From contig CABFPG010000009.1 of the NCBI GenBank assembly GCA_902141825.1, forward strand, positions 124,001-188,000: a DNA stretch of 64,000 nucleotides. Reading direction: 5' to 3'. This stretch comes from Thalassocella blandensis (GTDB lineage: Bacteria > Pseudomonadota > Gammaproteobacteria > Pseudomonadales > Cellvibrionaceae). This document shows, piece by piece, positions 1 through 8,983 of this stretch. The position numbers were made by a program, and so were the translations under genes. The notes beneath the pieces are model-generated. The model saw only the letters and a list, made by a program, of their open reading frames with translations, was not told the DNA's origin and searched no databases. How positions within the stretch are numbered: the first letter of the stretch is position 1; every line of letters begins with the position of its first letter.

Positions 1-318
1 TTTCCTTATTTCTATTCAACGTTCTTAAGCATCAGCACGGAAACTCTGCTGTGCCACTGCTGTTGCTTCAACCAACCGCTATGAGCCTATTTTGTGATGA
101 CCATAGCGACAATCATTTATAGCGATTGCTATAGAGATAGCGATATCAATGCCAACTTAAAAAAATCAGTAAAAAATTTTATAAGCTATTGTTTTTATTG
201 AGTTTAATTGCCTTTTCCAGCAACCATCGAATAATGTCACTCTTTATTTATCTATTTATTTCGATAGCTTACTATTTATTGTGATAACCTATGATTTTAT
301 CATCAGGATATTCAAGCG
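1..318. other. Intergenic region upstream of rtcR, left window edge
   Basis: I see no open frame that looks coding. The stretch is AT-rich and holds several copies of an ATAGCG-like word, including the inverted repeat ATAGC-GATT-GCTAT at 119-132. In other bacteria rtcR is divergent from rtcBA, so the missing rtcBA genes may lie just left of the window, which would make this the shared control region. Confidence 0.5.
139..154 (-). promoter_or_regulatory. Candidate sigma-54 promoter pointing left
   Basis: Read on the minus strand the bases are TGGCAT, five bases, TCGCT. This fits the -24/-12 pattern TGGCAY-N5-TTGCW with one mismatch and exact spacing. The orientation is away from rtcR, where the RtcR-controlled rtcBA operon would be expected. 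The match is short and could be chance. Confidence 0.3.
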
Positions 319-1920
319 ATGAAAACTGTCGTAATTGGCATACTGGGAACCACCCTGGATCGCCGAGGCAAACGAAAAGAACGCTGGGACAAATGGCGCC
401 CCACTGTCTCCATGTGCCAGCAGGAAGATTTGCTGATCGACAGATTGGAGCTTCTCTATGATGCTCGCTCGCGGTCACTGGCCGAAACTGTTACGGAAGA
501 TATCGCACTGATATCCCCCGAAACACAGGTCTGTCACCACCACGTAGATTTCACAGATGCCTGGGACTTCGAACAGGTGTACGCTGCCCTGCTGGACTTC
601 GCCCGCAGCTACACATTTAAACCTCAAGAAGAAAACTATTTAATTCACATTACCACCGGCACTCACGTTGCTCAGATTTGCCTTTATTTACTCAATGAGG
701 CCCACTACCTGCCAGGAAAACTCCTGCAAACCTCTCCTGCCGGTAACAAAGAAAAACTTTCCGGTAGCTATCAGATTATTGATCTCGACCTCTCAAAATA
801 TGACGAAATTGCTTCACGCTTTAAAAAGGAACACGAAGAAGGTACGACTTATTTAAAAGGCGGCATCACCACATACAACGCCACCTTTAACACCATGATC
901 GACCAGTTGGAACAGGTATCAATTCGCTCCAACGAACCTATTTTAATTATGGGGCCTACCGGTGCGGGTAAATCCCAGTTGGCCAAGCGCGTTTATGAGC
1001 TTCGGAAACATCGGGCACGTTTAAGTGGTGAACTGGTCACCGTAAATTGTGCGACCCTGCGAGGTGAGAATGCCATGTCAACACTGTTTGGGCATAAGAA
1101 AGGCGCTTTTACAGGAGCCATTAGTGATCGTCCGGGATTGTTAAAACAAGCCGACGGCGGGCTGTTGTTTTTGGACGAAGTAGGTGAGCTAGGGTTAGAT
1201 GAGCAGGCAATGCTGCTTCGAGCCATAGAGGACAAAACCTTTATGCCCCTGGGATCTGATAAAGAAGTCTGCAGTCATTTCCAACTCATCGCCGGCACCA
1301 ATAAAAATTTAGTCCAGTGCGTAAAAGCGGGCAGCTTTCGCGATGACCTGCTCGCCCGGATTGATTTGTGGACCTACACCCTGCCTTCGCTAAAAGAACG
1401 CAAAGAAGATATTGAACCTAACCTCGATTACGAACTAGATGCCTACGCCAAAAAAGCCAACACGCTGGTGACCTTTAATAAAAATGCACGTACACGTTAC
1501 CTGGATTTTTGCTTGTCCCGCGATGCACTATGGAGTGGTAATTTTCGCGATTTAAATGCTAGTGTCACACGCATGGCCACTTTAGCTTCGGGCGGAAGAA
1601 TTACCGAGGAAAATGTCGACGCAGAAATTCAGCGCCTGAAGCAAAAATGGCAAACTCAGGAACAACCAGATCCTGTAAATTCGTTCAACATGCTGGATCA
1701 GCTTATGAATGATAACTACCTTGTTGCGTTCGATAACTACGAGCTGGCGGCTCTGACTTATGCCGTGAATGTTTGTCGAGAAAGTGCATCTATGGCGGAG
1801 GCGGGGCGAAAATTATTTAATGTGAGTCGCGAAAGCAAGAGTTCCAATAATGACTCCCATCGCATCAAACAACTTTTACAAAAATTTAACATAACCTTTC
1901 ATGATATTAAATCGCTTTGA
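319..1920 (+). CDS. rtcR: RtcR, sigma-54-dependent activator of the RNA repair operon
   Basis: This 533-residue protein is the transcriptional activator of the RtcB/RtcA RNA-ligase and cyclase operon in other bacteria. The N-terminal part (about 1-180) is the CARF-like RtcR sensor region, with ITTGTHVAQI around residue 115. The central AAA+ domain shows a Walker A motif GPTGAGKS (G212-S219), the sigma-54 contact loop GAFTGA (262-267) and the Walker B sequence LLFLDEVGEL. A helix-turn-helix-like C-terminus follows. Length matches the family. The ATG has AGGA upstream. The expected rtcB and rtcA genes are not in the window. The gene converges on an M23 lipoprotein gene with a 27-base gap. Confidence 0.95.
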   Translation: MKTVVIGILGTTLDRRGKRKERWDKWRPTVSMCQQEDLLIDRLELLYDARSRSLAETVTEDIALISPETQVCHHHVDFTDAWDFEQVYAALLDFARSYTFKPQEENYLIHITTGTHVAQICLYLLNEAHYLPGKLLQTSPAGNKEKLSGSYQIIDLDLSKYDEIASRFKKEHEEGTTYLKGGITTYNATFNTMIDQLEQVSIRSNEPILIMGPTGAGKSQLAKRVYELRKHRARLSGELVTVNCATLRGENAMSTLFGHKKGAFTGAISDRPGLLKQADGGLLFLDEVGELGLDEQAMLLRAIEDKTFMPLGSDKEVCSHFQLIAGTNKNLVQCVKAGSFRDDLLARIDLWTYTLPSLKERKEDIEPNLDYELDAYAKKANTLVTFNKNARTRYLDFCLSRDALWSGNFRDLNASVTRMATLASGGRITEENVDAEIQRLKQKWQTQEQPDPVNSFNMLDQLMNDNYLVAFDNYELAALTYAVNVCRESASMAEAGRKLFNVSRESKSSNNDSHRIKQLLQKFNITFHDIKSL

Positions 1921-1947
1921 GATTAACGTGAAAGCGGAAAACTGCAT

Positions 1948-3279
1948 TTATGTCTCATTACGATTTTGCTTATCGCCGGTGGATAACAGTGGCGTTTCCA
2001 CTGTTGCCCAGCCTTGCAGTCCACCGGCAAAAGTAATTAGTCGGTACGGCCCAAACAAGCCAAGGCTCAACACCTTTTCTCCAGCATCCAAACGAGAGAG
2101 TACAGGCGCCTGCATTTCGGGCTCCGCCATTACCAGGTATGGCTGATCCAGTTGCCAACGCGTCGGATTTGGTTGCTGAATAAATTCTCTGGCGATAAAC
2201 CCATGAAACCCCTCTGCCGTTGATACACGTAACCAATCTGCCATCACGGCTTCCACCTGGACCAACTGATGCCGACGAAGCGTTTGTACAATATCAGCTT
2301 TCAATTTTGGTCCTGCACGCACATTTAATTCTCGCGCCTTCACGGCTACCCAGCGCGGGGAAAGTTCAATTTCCGTAATTGTCTGTTCGAGCAACGAATG
2401 CGAATCATCAATCAACGGATAAGGATCAATCGCTCCTCGAACGCCCTTGTAAAGGCCAAAATGCAAATGCGGACGTGTGGTTCTCGCATTCCCGGAGTTC
2501 CCCACTGTTCCGATTGTCTGCCCCGTGCTAATCGTCTGCCCTTGTTGTACATGTATATCGTGCAAATGCGCATAATAAAAAGAGTATTCTCCCTGTCGAA
2601 TCCAAATATTATTTCCCCCTCGTGGGGTTGTCGCCGCTTTATGAACGCGGCCAGCACTTACCGACACCACCGGCGTACCCTGCTCAGCAAAAATATCCAC
2701 CCCCTTGTGTTGACGCTTACCACCATCGCGCGCAGCCCCAAAAAAACTCTTGACCGCATCCGCATGAGTATTCAACACCGGAAAAATATACTTTGGCTGT
2801 GACGCAATAATGATATTGACCAACCCTCGTGCTCGATACCCCGCCTGAATACGAAAAATATATTGTCCCTGCCTCGGCGCCTCAAACAGCAACTGATGCT
2901 GATCTTGCTTTTTACTCGCCAGCCGCTTGAATGACGGCTCGCCAGATTGCCGTTCAAACACATCAACAAACACCGGAACACGTGAATTGGACGATGGCTC
3001 GACAGTGATCGCCACACGTTGATCCATTGCGAGGCTTGCAACAAATGCTGTTGCACGATACGACTGTTCTGGATTTAGTATTCGTCGTTCAGCATAAGGC
3101 AGTTGAATGCCAATGGGGAAACTGAGCGCATAGCGGGCGGAACTTTCCCAGCGCTGAGCCTCTTCCTGCAGCCCTTCAGCGACAAGATTTTTCACATGCG
3201 CCTGATGAGGGGAATCTCCCCAACGTTGGCAGCCGGCAATAGATAAGCCAATCAATATTACTAGTAAAAATTTTCTCAT
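1948..3279 (-). CDS. M23 family metallopeptidase lipoprotein with SH3-like domains
   Basis: A 443-residue exported protein. The N-terminus is a lipoprotein signal ending LSIAGC, so the mature protein starts at Cys17 and is probably anchored in a membrane facing the periplasm. The M23 (LytM/lysostaphin-type) zinc peptidase domain lies at about 160-290, with the ligand motifs HKGVD and HLHFG and the typical GNSGN turn before them. The C-terminal part (about 310-400) resembles bacterial SH3 domains, which bind peptidoglycan. The likely job is peptidoglycan hydrolysis or remodelling. All zinc-binding motif residues are present, so it is probably active rather than an EnvC-like activator. It stands alone and is convergent with rtcR. 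Confidence 0.88.
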   Translation of the reverse strand: MRKFLLVILIGLSIAGCQRWGDSPHQAHVKNLVAEGLQEEAQRWESSARYALSFPIGIQLPYAERRILNPEQSYRATAFVASLAMDQRVAITVEPSSNSRVPVFVDVFERQSGEPSFKRLASKKQDQHQLLFEAPRQGQYIFRIQAGYRARGLVNIIIASQPKYIFPVLNTHADAVKSFFGAARDGGKRQHKGVDIFAEQGTPVVSVSAGRVHKAATTPRGGNNIWIRQGEYSFYYAHLHDIHVQQGQTISTGQTIGTVGNSGNARTTRPHLHFGLYKGVRGAIDPYPLIDDSHSLLEQTITEIELSPRWVAVKARELNVRAGPKLKADIVQTLRRHQLVQVEAVMADWLRVSTAEGFHGFIAREFIQQPNPTRWQLDQPYLVMAEPEMQAPVLSRLDAGEKVLSLGLFGPYRLITFAGGLQGWATVETPLLSTGDKQNRNET

Positions 3280-3557
3280 TGAAATTATTAGATAAACATT
3301 CGCTTAATTAATTCCCTAAGGCTATTGCGATGTGGGCTATCAAACCAAAACTTAGTCGTTCTCTGTGGCAACATTTACAAACGCCTTCATCCGCACGGTT
3401 CTCTCACGGTTCTTTACTTATTTCACCAGTAGCGACAGAACTTAATTTGATTTTCTTTATCTCCGTCCGCTTGCTTTAACATGTGACAAGCAAAGCGTTA
3501 AATTATTTTTTCATAAGAAGATCAAGCTCATCGTAGCAGTCTAAATATACCTTCCTA

Positions 3558-3585
3558 TTGAAAACGTTTGCGCAAACGTTTTCAA
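3558..3585. promoter_or_regulatory. Perfect 28-bp palindromic operator, LacI-family type
   Basis: The half-site TTGAAAACGTTTGC (3558-3571) is followed with no spacer by its exact reverse complement (3572-3585). LacI/GalR-family operators typically have a central CG or GC in a 14-20 bp palindrome with AACG/CGTT arms, and this fits. The site lies about 300 bp before the GH87 start codon, so it may control that enzyme, the divergent peptidase gene, or both. No LacI-type regulator gene is in the window. Confidence 0.7.
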
Positions 3586-3601
3586 GTGCCGAACTTTTGA
3601 T

Positions 3602-3614
3602 TGAAACGTTTTCA
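3602..3614. promoter_or_regulatory. Second, shorter operator-like site
   Basis: TGAAACGTTTTCA repeats the arms of the 28-bp palindrome 17 bases downstream of it. It is palindromic except for one base. It could be an auxiliary binding site for the same regulator. Confidence 0.45.
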
Positions 3615-3881
3615 TGACTTTCACCACATTTTTTTGTTACATCGCAACAAAACCTGACTTCATTGTGCAGTGGAATTCAGAGCGCTAGAATTTTAATGCG
3701 AAGTGATTACCGCCTGTTTTTTTCAACACCATCACTTCGCCAGATAAAAATAATAAAACTTTATTCAATTCATTTTAAAACACTCATGTGATTTAAAAAC
3801 GCATTCACGCTATTTCTCTTTCTCGTTATCGAGCAATCGAAATAATAACAATAAACACATTTCTTTCAGTGAGGAACCAAC

Positions 3882-6800
3882 ATGAACTCAATGAAATCCG
3901 CGACGTATTACTCGCGATTAAAACGCGTGTCGGCCACTGCCGCCTGTTTTTGGCTCTTGGGCTTGACCTCGCCCGCCGTCTTAGCACAAACCAATCTGGC
4001 ACAAGGTAAATCGATTAGCGCCTCCAGTGTTGGTGACGTCTACGTAGCAGGCAATGCCAATGACGGCAACTCGAGCACATACTGGGAAAGCCAAAACAAT
4101 GCTTTCCCACAAACCCTTACTGTAGATCTCGGAGGGAATGCCCAGATCAACCGCGCCGTGTTAAAACTACCTGATTTTTGGGGCACGCGCGTTCAGACGA
4201 TTAGCTTACAGACAAGCACAAACGGTTCTAATTTTTCTAACCTTGTGAGTAGCGCCGCCTATGAGTTTAACCCGGCCAACAGCAATGCTGTAACAATCGA
4301 CTTCGGTCAAAGCAATGCACGCTATGTGCGTTTGTCGATTACGCAAAATTCCGGCTGGCCCGCCGGTCAGATTTCCGAATTTGAAGTCTACGGCGATAGC
4401 ACCACTCCCACTGAGCGGGATGCATTTAGTCGAATCGAAGCAGAAAGTTTTGATGCCATGAGCGGCATTCAAACAGAAAACACAACGGACGCCGGTGGCG
4501 GCGCGAATGTTGGCTGGATAGAACAAGGAGACTGGTTACGATTTAACGCAGTGGATTTTGGCAGTGGTGCTGGCAGTGTGAATGCGCGGGTTGCCAGCAA
4601 CAATGCAGGCGGCACAATTGAATTTCGTGTAGACAATGTCAACGGTCCGTTGATTGGCACAGTACATCCGACCAATACAGGAGGATGGCAACAATGGACA
4701 ACATCCACAGGCAACGTTTCCGTTAATGGCGTTCATGATGTCTATCTGGTTTTTGTGGGAAATGGTGAAGGATTATTTAATATCAACTGGTTTGAATTTA
4801 ATGAAGATACTATTTCAGTGGTACCCGCCACGCCTCAAGGACTAACTGTAACCGGTGTCAGTAGCAATTCCGTTTCTCTTAGTTGGAGTAACACAGCGAA
4901 TGCAAGTGGCTATCGCATTCTGCGCAATGGGGTAGTGGTTGCGACAGTCTCCGCCAATACCTATCAGGACACTGGGCTTAACGCTGCGACTCAATATCAG
5001 TACAGTATTATTGCGTATAACAACGTGGGCGACTCGGCAGAAAGCAATGCCGTCACAGCCACAACATCCAACACCGGCGGTGGCGGAGAAGGCGAAAATG
5101 TTGCGTCGGGGAAAAATGCTACAGCCACCAGTGCTGTTGGCCACTTGCCAGCGAGTTTGGCATTGGATGGCGACCAGAGTACGTATTGGGAGAGCAACAG
5201 CGGAGCTTTCCCACAACAGATCACTGTCGATTTAGGGTCCGCGCATTTCATCAACGAAGTCATCATGCAATTGCCCAATGTACAAGCCTGGTCTACTCGC
5301 ACGCAAACAATTGCCATTTCCGGCAGCGAAGACGGCAACCAGTTCAGCAATATTGTCAGTGCCTCAGCTTATGTTTTTAATCCCAACAGTGAAAACACTG
5401 CCCGCGCCCTGTTTAATGACACTCGTGTTCGCTACGTTCGTTTAACCTTTACCGGCAACACCGGATGGCCTGCAGCGCAATTATCAGAACTGAGCATCAT
5501 CGGCTACCCTGACCCGGTTCCTCCGCTCACGCCAAGTAATTTAACCGTCGGAGGTGGTTCCGATACCACAGTATATTTAAGTTGGGAGCAAACCGATGGC
5601 TTGGCCGATAGTTTTGATGTGATGCGTGATGGTATCGTGATTGCTTCGGTCGACACCACTGCTTATCTGGATTCCGGATTAACACCGTCCACCACTTATC
5701 AATACGCGGTTCGTGCGGTAAATGCCTTTGGTAACTCTTCGTTTACTAATGCTGTCAATGCAACAACACTCGATGAATTACCGGAACCGGAATATGGTGA
5801 TCGCGGTGCGTCCATGCCTTATGTCATTTATCAGGCCGAGCACGGTGTAACGGGAGGCAATGCTCAAGTATTAACGCCTAATCGCACGATCGGCGATCTG
5901 GCAGGCGAAGCGTCCGGACGCAGTGCGGTCACTTTAAATAATGTCGGTGACTATGTGGAGTTTGACACAGACATCAGCACTAACACACTGGTCACGCGAT
6001 TTTCTATACCCGATGCTCCTGCAGGAGGTGGACAAACGGCCACATTGAATATTTATGTCAACGGGCAATTTGAAAAAGCCATCACCTTGAATTCCAAGTT
6101 CGCCTGGCTCTACGGTGACGAACAATCTCCCAATAATAATCCCGGCTCCGGTGGTCCCCGTCATATTTACGATGAAGCCAATGTCATGTTTGACCGGGTT
6201 ATTGCTGCCGGGAGCACTATCCGCTTGCAAAAGGACAGCGAAAATCAGTCCCAGTATGCGATTGATTTTATAAGCCTCGAACATGTCACGCCCCTGCCCA
6301 ATCCCAACCCCAGTCAATATGTTGTACCAGCGGGGTTTAGTCAGCAGGATGTACAGAATGCATTAGACAGCGCGCGTATGAATAATATGACGGGCGTTTA
6401 TCTGCCGGCGGGAACTTACAGCACCAGCAATAAATTTCAGGTGTATGGCAAGGCTATTACAGTAACGGGTGCCGGTCCATGGTATACGCGCTTTGAAACA
6501 CCACAAACACAAACCAATACCGACGCGGGCTTTATGGTAGGCAATACCGCAAACGGTTCAACTTTTGCCAACTTCTCCTTTTTTGGAAATTACGTCAGTC
6601 GTATTGACGGACCAGGAAAGGTATTTGATTTTAACGGCGTTTCAAATATGACCATCGACAACATCTGGGCAGAACATACCGTATGTTTATTGTGGGGAGC
6701 GAACACACATGACACCACAGTGAAGAATTCCCGCATTCGCAATCTTTTTGCTGACGGCGTGAATTTTACAAACGGGAGCAGTGGCAATCATCTGATAAAC

Positions 6801-7478
6801 AATGAAGCGCGCTCAACCGGGGATGATAGCTTTGCTTTGTTTGCAGCAACTGATGGTGCTGGCGGTATTGTACAAAACAATGTGTATGAACATCTTACGG
6901 CCATGACACCCTGGCGAGCTGCAGGACTTGCAATTTATGGCGGCCAGGGAAATACCTATCGCAATATCGTGGTCGAAGACACCTTAACCTATTCCGGCTT
7001 GACCGTAAGCTCACTGGATTTTGGTTATGCATTTACCGGCTTCCAGAGCTCACCTACAACCAATCTGGAAAATATCACACTGGTAAGAGCAGGTGGACAC
7101 TTCTGGGGAGATCAGGTTTTCCCCGCGCTGTGGATGTTCTCGGCGTCCTCCACCTTTCGGGGTTTGCGTTTCAACGGTCTGGAGATTTTCGATCCCACTT
7201 ATGCTGGCATAATGTTTCAAACGATGTACACCAGTCCAACGTCACCTAGCAACCCTGTGGAGAATCCAATTTTCACCAATACGTTAATATCCGGAGTTCG
7301 ACAATCTGCTGACCAATACAGCCATAAATCTGGTTATGCCATCTGGTGTAATCCCCTACCAGAGGCAGGTCAAGGGCCGGGGATTGGCGAAGCCACATTT
7401 AATGGCCTGACTTTAATAAATAATCAGCAGAACATTTACAACCCCTGCCCGGATTTTACATTCCATACGAATAATTAA
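3882..7478 (+). CDS. Secreted multidomain GH87-type alpha-1,3-glucanase
   Basis: A 1198-residue extracellular enzyme. After a signal peptide (1-35, cleavage after SPAVLA) come an F5/8 type C (CBM32-like) domain (about 37-172), a CBM6-like domain (AESFD...GDWLRF, about 185-308), an FN3 domain, a second F5/8 type C domain, a second FN3 domain and a beta-sandwich plus right-handed beta-helix (about 640-1198). The helix carries D958 and D981-D982 (DGVN and GDDSF). That spacing of 23 and 24 residues matches, from memory, the catalytic aspartates of GH87 alpha-1,3-glucanase/mycodextranase. Pectate-lyase-like or GH28-like helices are alternatives, but the DGVN/GDDS arrangement favours GH87. A strong terminator follows the gene, so it is probably monocistronic. 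Confidence 0.82.
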   Translation: MNSMKSATYYSRLKRVSATAACFWLLGLTSPAVLAQTNLAQGKSISASSVGDVYVAGNANDGNSSTYWESQNNAFPQTLTVDLGGNAQINRAVLKLPDFWGTRVQTISLQTSTNGSNFSNLVSSAAYEFNPANSNAVTIDFGQSNARYVRLSITQNSGWPAGQISEFEVYGDSTTPTERDAFSRIEAESFDAMSGIQTENTTDAGGGANVGWIEQGDWLRFNAVDFGSGAGSVNARVASNNAGGTIEFRVDNVNGPLIGTVHPTNTGGWQQWTTSTGNVSVNGVHDVYLVFVGNGEGLFNINWFEFNEDTISVVPATPQGLTVTGVSSNSVSLSWSNTANASGYRILRNGVVVATVSANTYQDTGLNAATQYQYSIIAYNNVGDSAESNAVTATTSNTGGGGEGENVASGKNATATSAVGHLPASLALDGDQSTYWESNSGAFPQQITVDLGSAHFINEVIMQLPNVQAWSTRTQTIAISGSEDGNQFSNIVSASAYVFNPNSENTARALFNDTRVRYVRLTFTGNTGWPAAQLSELSIIGYPDPVPPLTPSNLTVGGGSDTTVYLSWEQTDGLADSFDVMRDGIVIASVDTTAYLDSGLTPSTTYQYAVRAVNAFGNSSFTNAVNATTLDELPEPEYGDRGASMPYVIYQAEHGVTGGNAQVLTPNRTIGDLAGEASGRSAVTLNNVGDYVEFDTDISTNTLVTRFSIPDAPAGGGQTATLNIYVNGQFEKAITLNSKFAWLYGDEQSPNNNPGSGGPRHIYDEANVMFDRVIAAGSTIRLQKDSENQSQYAIDFISLEHVTPLPNPNPSQYVVPAGFSQQDVQNALDSARMNNMTGVYLPAGTYSTSNKFQVYGKAITVTGAGPWYTRFETPQTQTNTDAGFMVGNTANGSTFANFSFFGNYVSRIDGPGKVFDFNGVSNMTIDNIWAEHTVCLLWGANTHDTTVKNSRIRNLFADGVNFTNGSSGNHLINNEARSTGDDSFALFAATDGAGGIVQNNVYEHLTAMTPWRAAGLAIYGGQGNTYRNIVVEDTLTYSGLTVSSLDFGYAFTGFQSSPTTNLENITLVRAGGHFWGDQVFPALWMFSASSTFRGLRFNGLEIFDPTYAGIMFQTMYTSPTSPSNPVENPIFTNTLISGVRQSADQYSHKSGYAIWCNPLPEAGQGPGIGEATFNGLTLINNQQNIYNPCPDFTFHTNN

Positions 7479-7508
7479 TTTCCGATAGTCGCATCTGCGA
7501 CCTGAATT

Positions 7509-7537
7509 GCCCTTCAGCGAGCTGAAGGGCTTTTTTT
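7509..7537 (+). terminator. Rho-independent terminator of the GH87 gene
   Basis: GCCCTTCAGC (7509-7518) pairs with GCTGAAGGGC (7521-7530), followed by seven T residues. Confidence 0.92.
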
Positions 7538-7697
7538 GTTCTCACCATTAACTTTTTCATATTTTCTTTTGCATTTTCTCCTGATTTTTTCATGGTAAAA
7601 GTTTATTTTCTTAAGGTCTGTAAAAGGGGATTTGCGTAAGCTAAGAACACCATCATCGCATTATCTCCCTTTTCTATTCAGTTTCTGAGGTTTTGTC

Positions 7698-8339
7698 ATG
7701 TCCTTTTTACCCAGTCACTACCTTGCCAACTTCCCGGTGGAATATCATCGCTCACAAATTGCTTCAGGGTTTATTGGCAGCCCGGCAATCGCGCCGTTTC
7801 ACTCCAGCGAAATATGGTTCGGACGGAGTTTTGATGCGCCGAGAAATCATGGCGAAGATGCACATAATGCCATTGATATTATGGGGGGAAGAGGGTTGCG
7901 TATTGTCGCCAGCTGCAGTGGTGTCGTGGCAATGACCTGGCGCACTCGCTCTGGAGAATTTGCCGGTGCGGGATCATCAAGCCATGGCGGTAACTACGTG
8001 ATGATTGTCGATAATGAAGAAGGATACTTCCATTACTATGCCCACCTGCAGGAAACGCCTCTGGTATGTGCAGGCCAATCCGTGATTGCGGGTCAATTAC
8101 TTGGCTATCTGGGCGATACTGGCAGAGCTCGCGGTACACCACCACACCTTCACTATCAAGTTAGTCGCCGCAATGAGCACGGGGCTCTGGTAAGATTTTT
8201 AAATCCCTATAATGAATTATTGCGTTTGGTAGATCGCTGGCACCCCAGAGTGTCCGCAGGAGGGCGGGTTGTTTTGCCTGTCCGTGGTGGCGGGCCTTCA
8301 GGGTTTAGCCGTCCACATCTGGCCGTGAGTTGTTCCTGA
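7698..8339 (+). CDS. M23 family peptidase without an obvious signal peptide
   Basis: A 213-residue single-domain protein. Zinc-binding motifs of the M23 fold are visible: HNAID around residues 55-60 and HLHYQ around 150. Between them are a GGNYVMI strand and HYYAHLQ, as in LytM-type enzymes. The substrate is expected to be peptidoglycan cross-links, but no signal peptide or lipobox is visible, so either the true start lies elsewhere, export is non-classical, or it acts on something else. GAGG precedes the ATG by eight bases. It sits between the GH87 gene and a CotH-kinase lipoprotein gene and shares no operon with either. Confidence 0.8.
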   Translation: MSFLPSHYLANFPVEYHRSQIASGFIGSPAIAPFHSSEIWFGRSFDAPRNHGEDAHNAIDIMGGRGLRIVASCSGVVAMTWRTRSGEFAGAGSSSHGGNYVMIVDNEEGYFHYYAHLQETPLVCAGQSVIAGQLLGYLGDTGRARGTPPHLHYQVSRRNEHGALVRFLNPYNELLRLVDRWHPRVSAGGRVVLPVRGGGPSGFSRPHLAVSCS

Positions 8340-8453
8340 AAAAGTATTAATCACCTGATTCTTATAACGATACTGCATCACGCTTTGTTGCAATATCGAT
8401 TGTGCTTTGCGCAAAAATACGCTGTTTGACAAACTGATTCATTCACTGCCCGC

Positions 8454-8651
8454 TCAAGCAACGCGGGTTTCTTCCGCGGTAAAAAGTTGAGCCAGTTTTC
8501 CTTGCTTCTGCATTTCTTCAATTCTTTGCCCGGCCAGTTTACCCATCTCAACCCAACGCATTCTCTGCTGCTGCAGGCGATGTTGAGACCACTCGCCATC
8601 CAAAACCACATCGACACCAGTTGCTTCGTTCATTTCTCTCAAGGCTTTCAT
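8454..8651 (-). CDS. Small hydrophilic protein of unknown function
   Basis: A 65-residue frame starting at the ATG at 8651 with GAGA about six bases upstream. An in-frame TTG at 8669 would add six residues. The product is charged and mostly helical, with a Q/R/E-rich centre (HRLQQQRMRWVEM), no signal peptide and no membrane segment. I do not recognise a family. Codon use looks like that of the neighbours, which is why I list it, but no independent support is visible. Confidence 0.45.
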   Translation of the reverse strand: MKALREMNEATGVDVVLDGEWSQHRLQQQRMRWVEMGKLAGQRIEEMQKQGKLAQLFTAEETRVA

Positions 8652-8983
8652 AATATTCTCACAAGGCAAATTCTGATTTTCAATACTGTGACGTATTTGT
8701 TAGTAGTTAGATTAACGACCAATGTAGACAAAGCTTAAGTCGGATTTTGTGCCACAGTTCACACTTAATTAAAATAGATCAAATCAATATGACATTTCGC
8801 CTAAATCGACACTTCCAATATATTTTGTTGCTATAGGTGACGTCTTTTTCCGTTCAACGCGTCATATCGTTTTCGCAGAATCACATGCAAACGTATTAAT
8901 TTGTTAACTTGCTGGCAAGGCAAACTTCGACGCCGTATATTGTGGAATCACAATAATCATAATTTCCCGGAAATTTTTTATTC
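8652..8983. other. AT-rich intergenic region before the CotH gene
   Basis: I see no gene, clear hairpin or recognisable operator in these 330 bases. The right end is the leader of the CotH gene. Confidence 0.5.

Larger units (their letters stand above)
3280..3881. other. Divergent control region between the M23 lipoprotein and the GH87 gene
   Basis: About 600 bases with no coding frame that I trust. It contains the 28-base operator-like palindrome and a second related site described separately. The remainder is AT-rich leader for the rightward gene, which has GAGGA seven bases before its ATG. Confidence 0.7.

Noticed and set aside
52-67. TGCCAC-N5-TTGCT on the plus strand as a sigma-54 promoter for rtcR
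   Set aside because: The -24 element has a mismatch in the key GG, and rtcR is normally not sigma-54 dependent. The leader would be about 240 bases.
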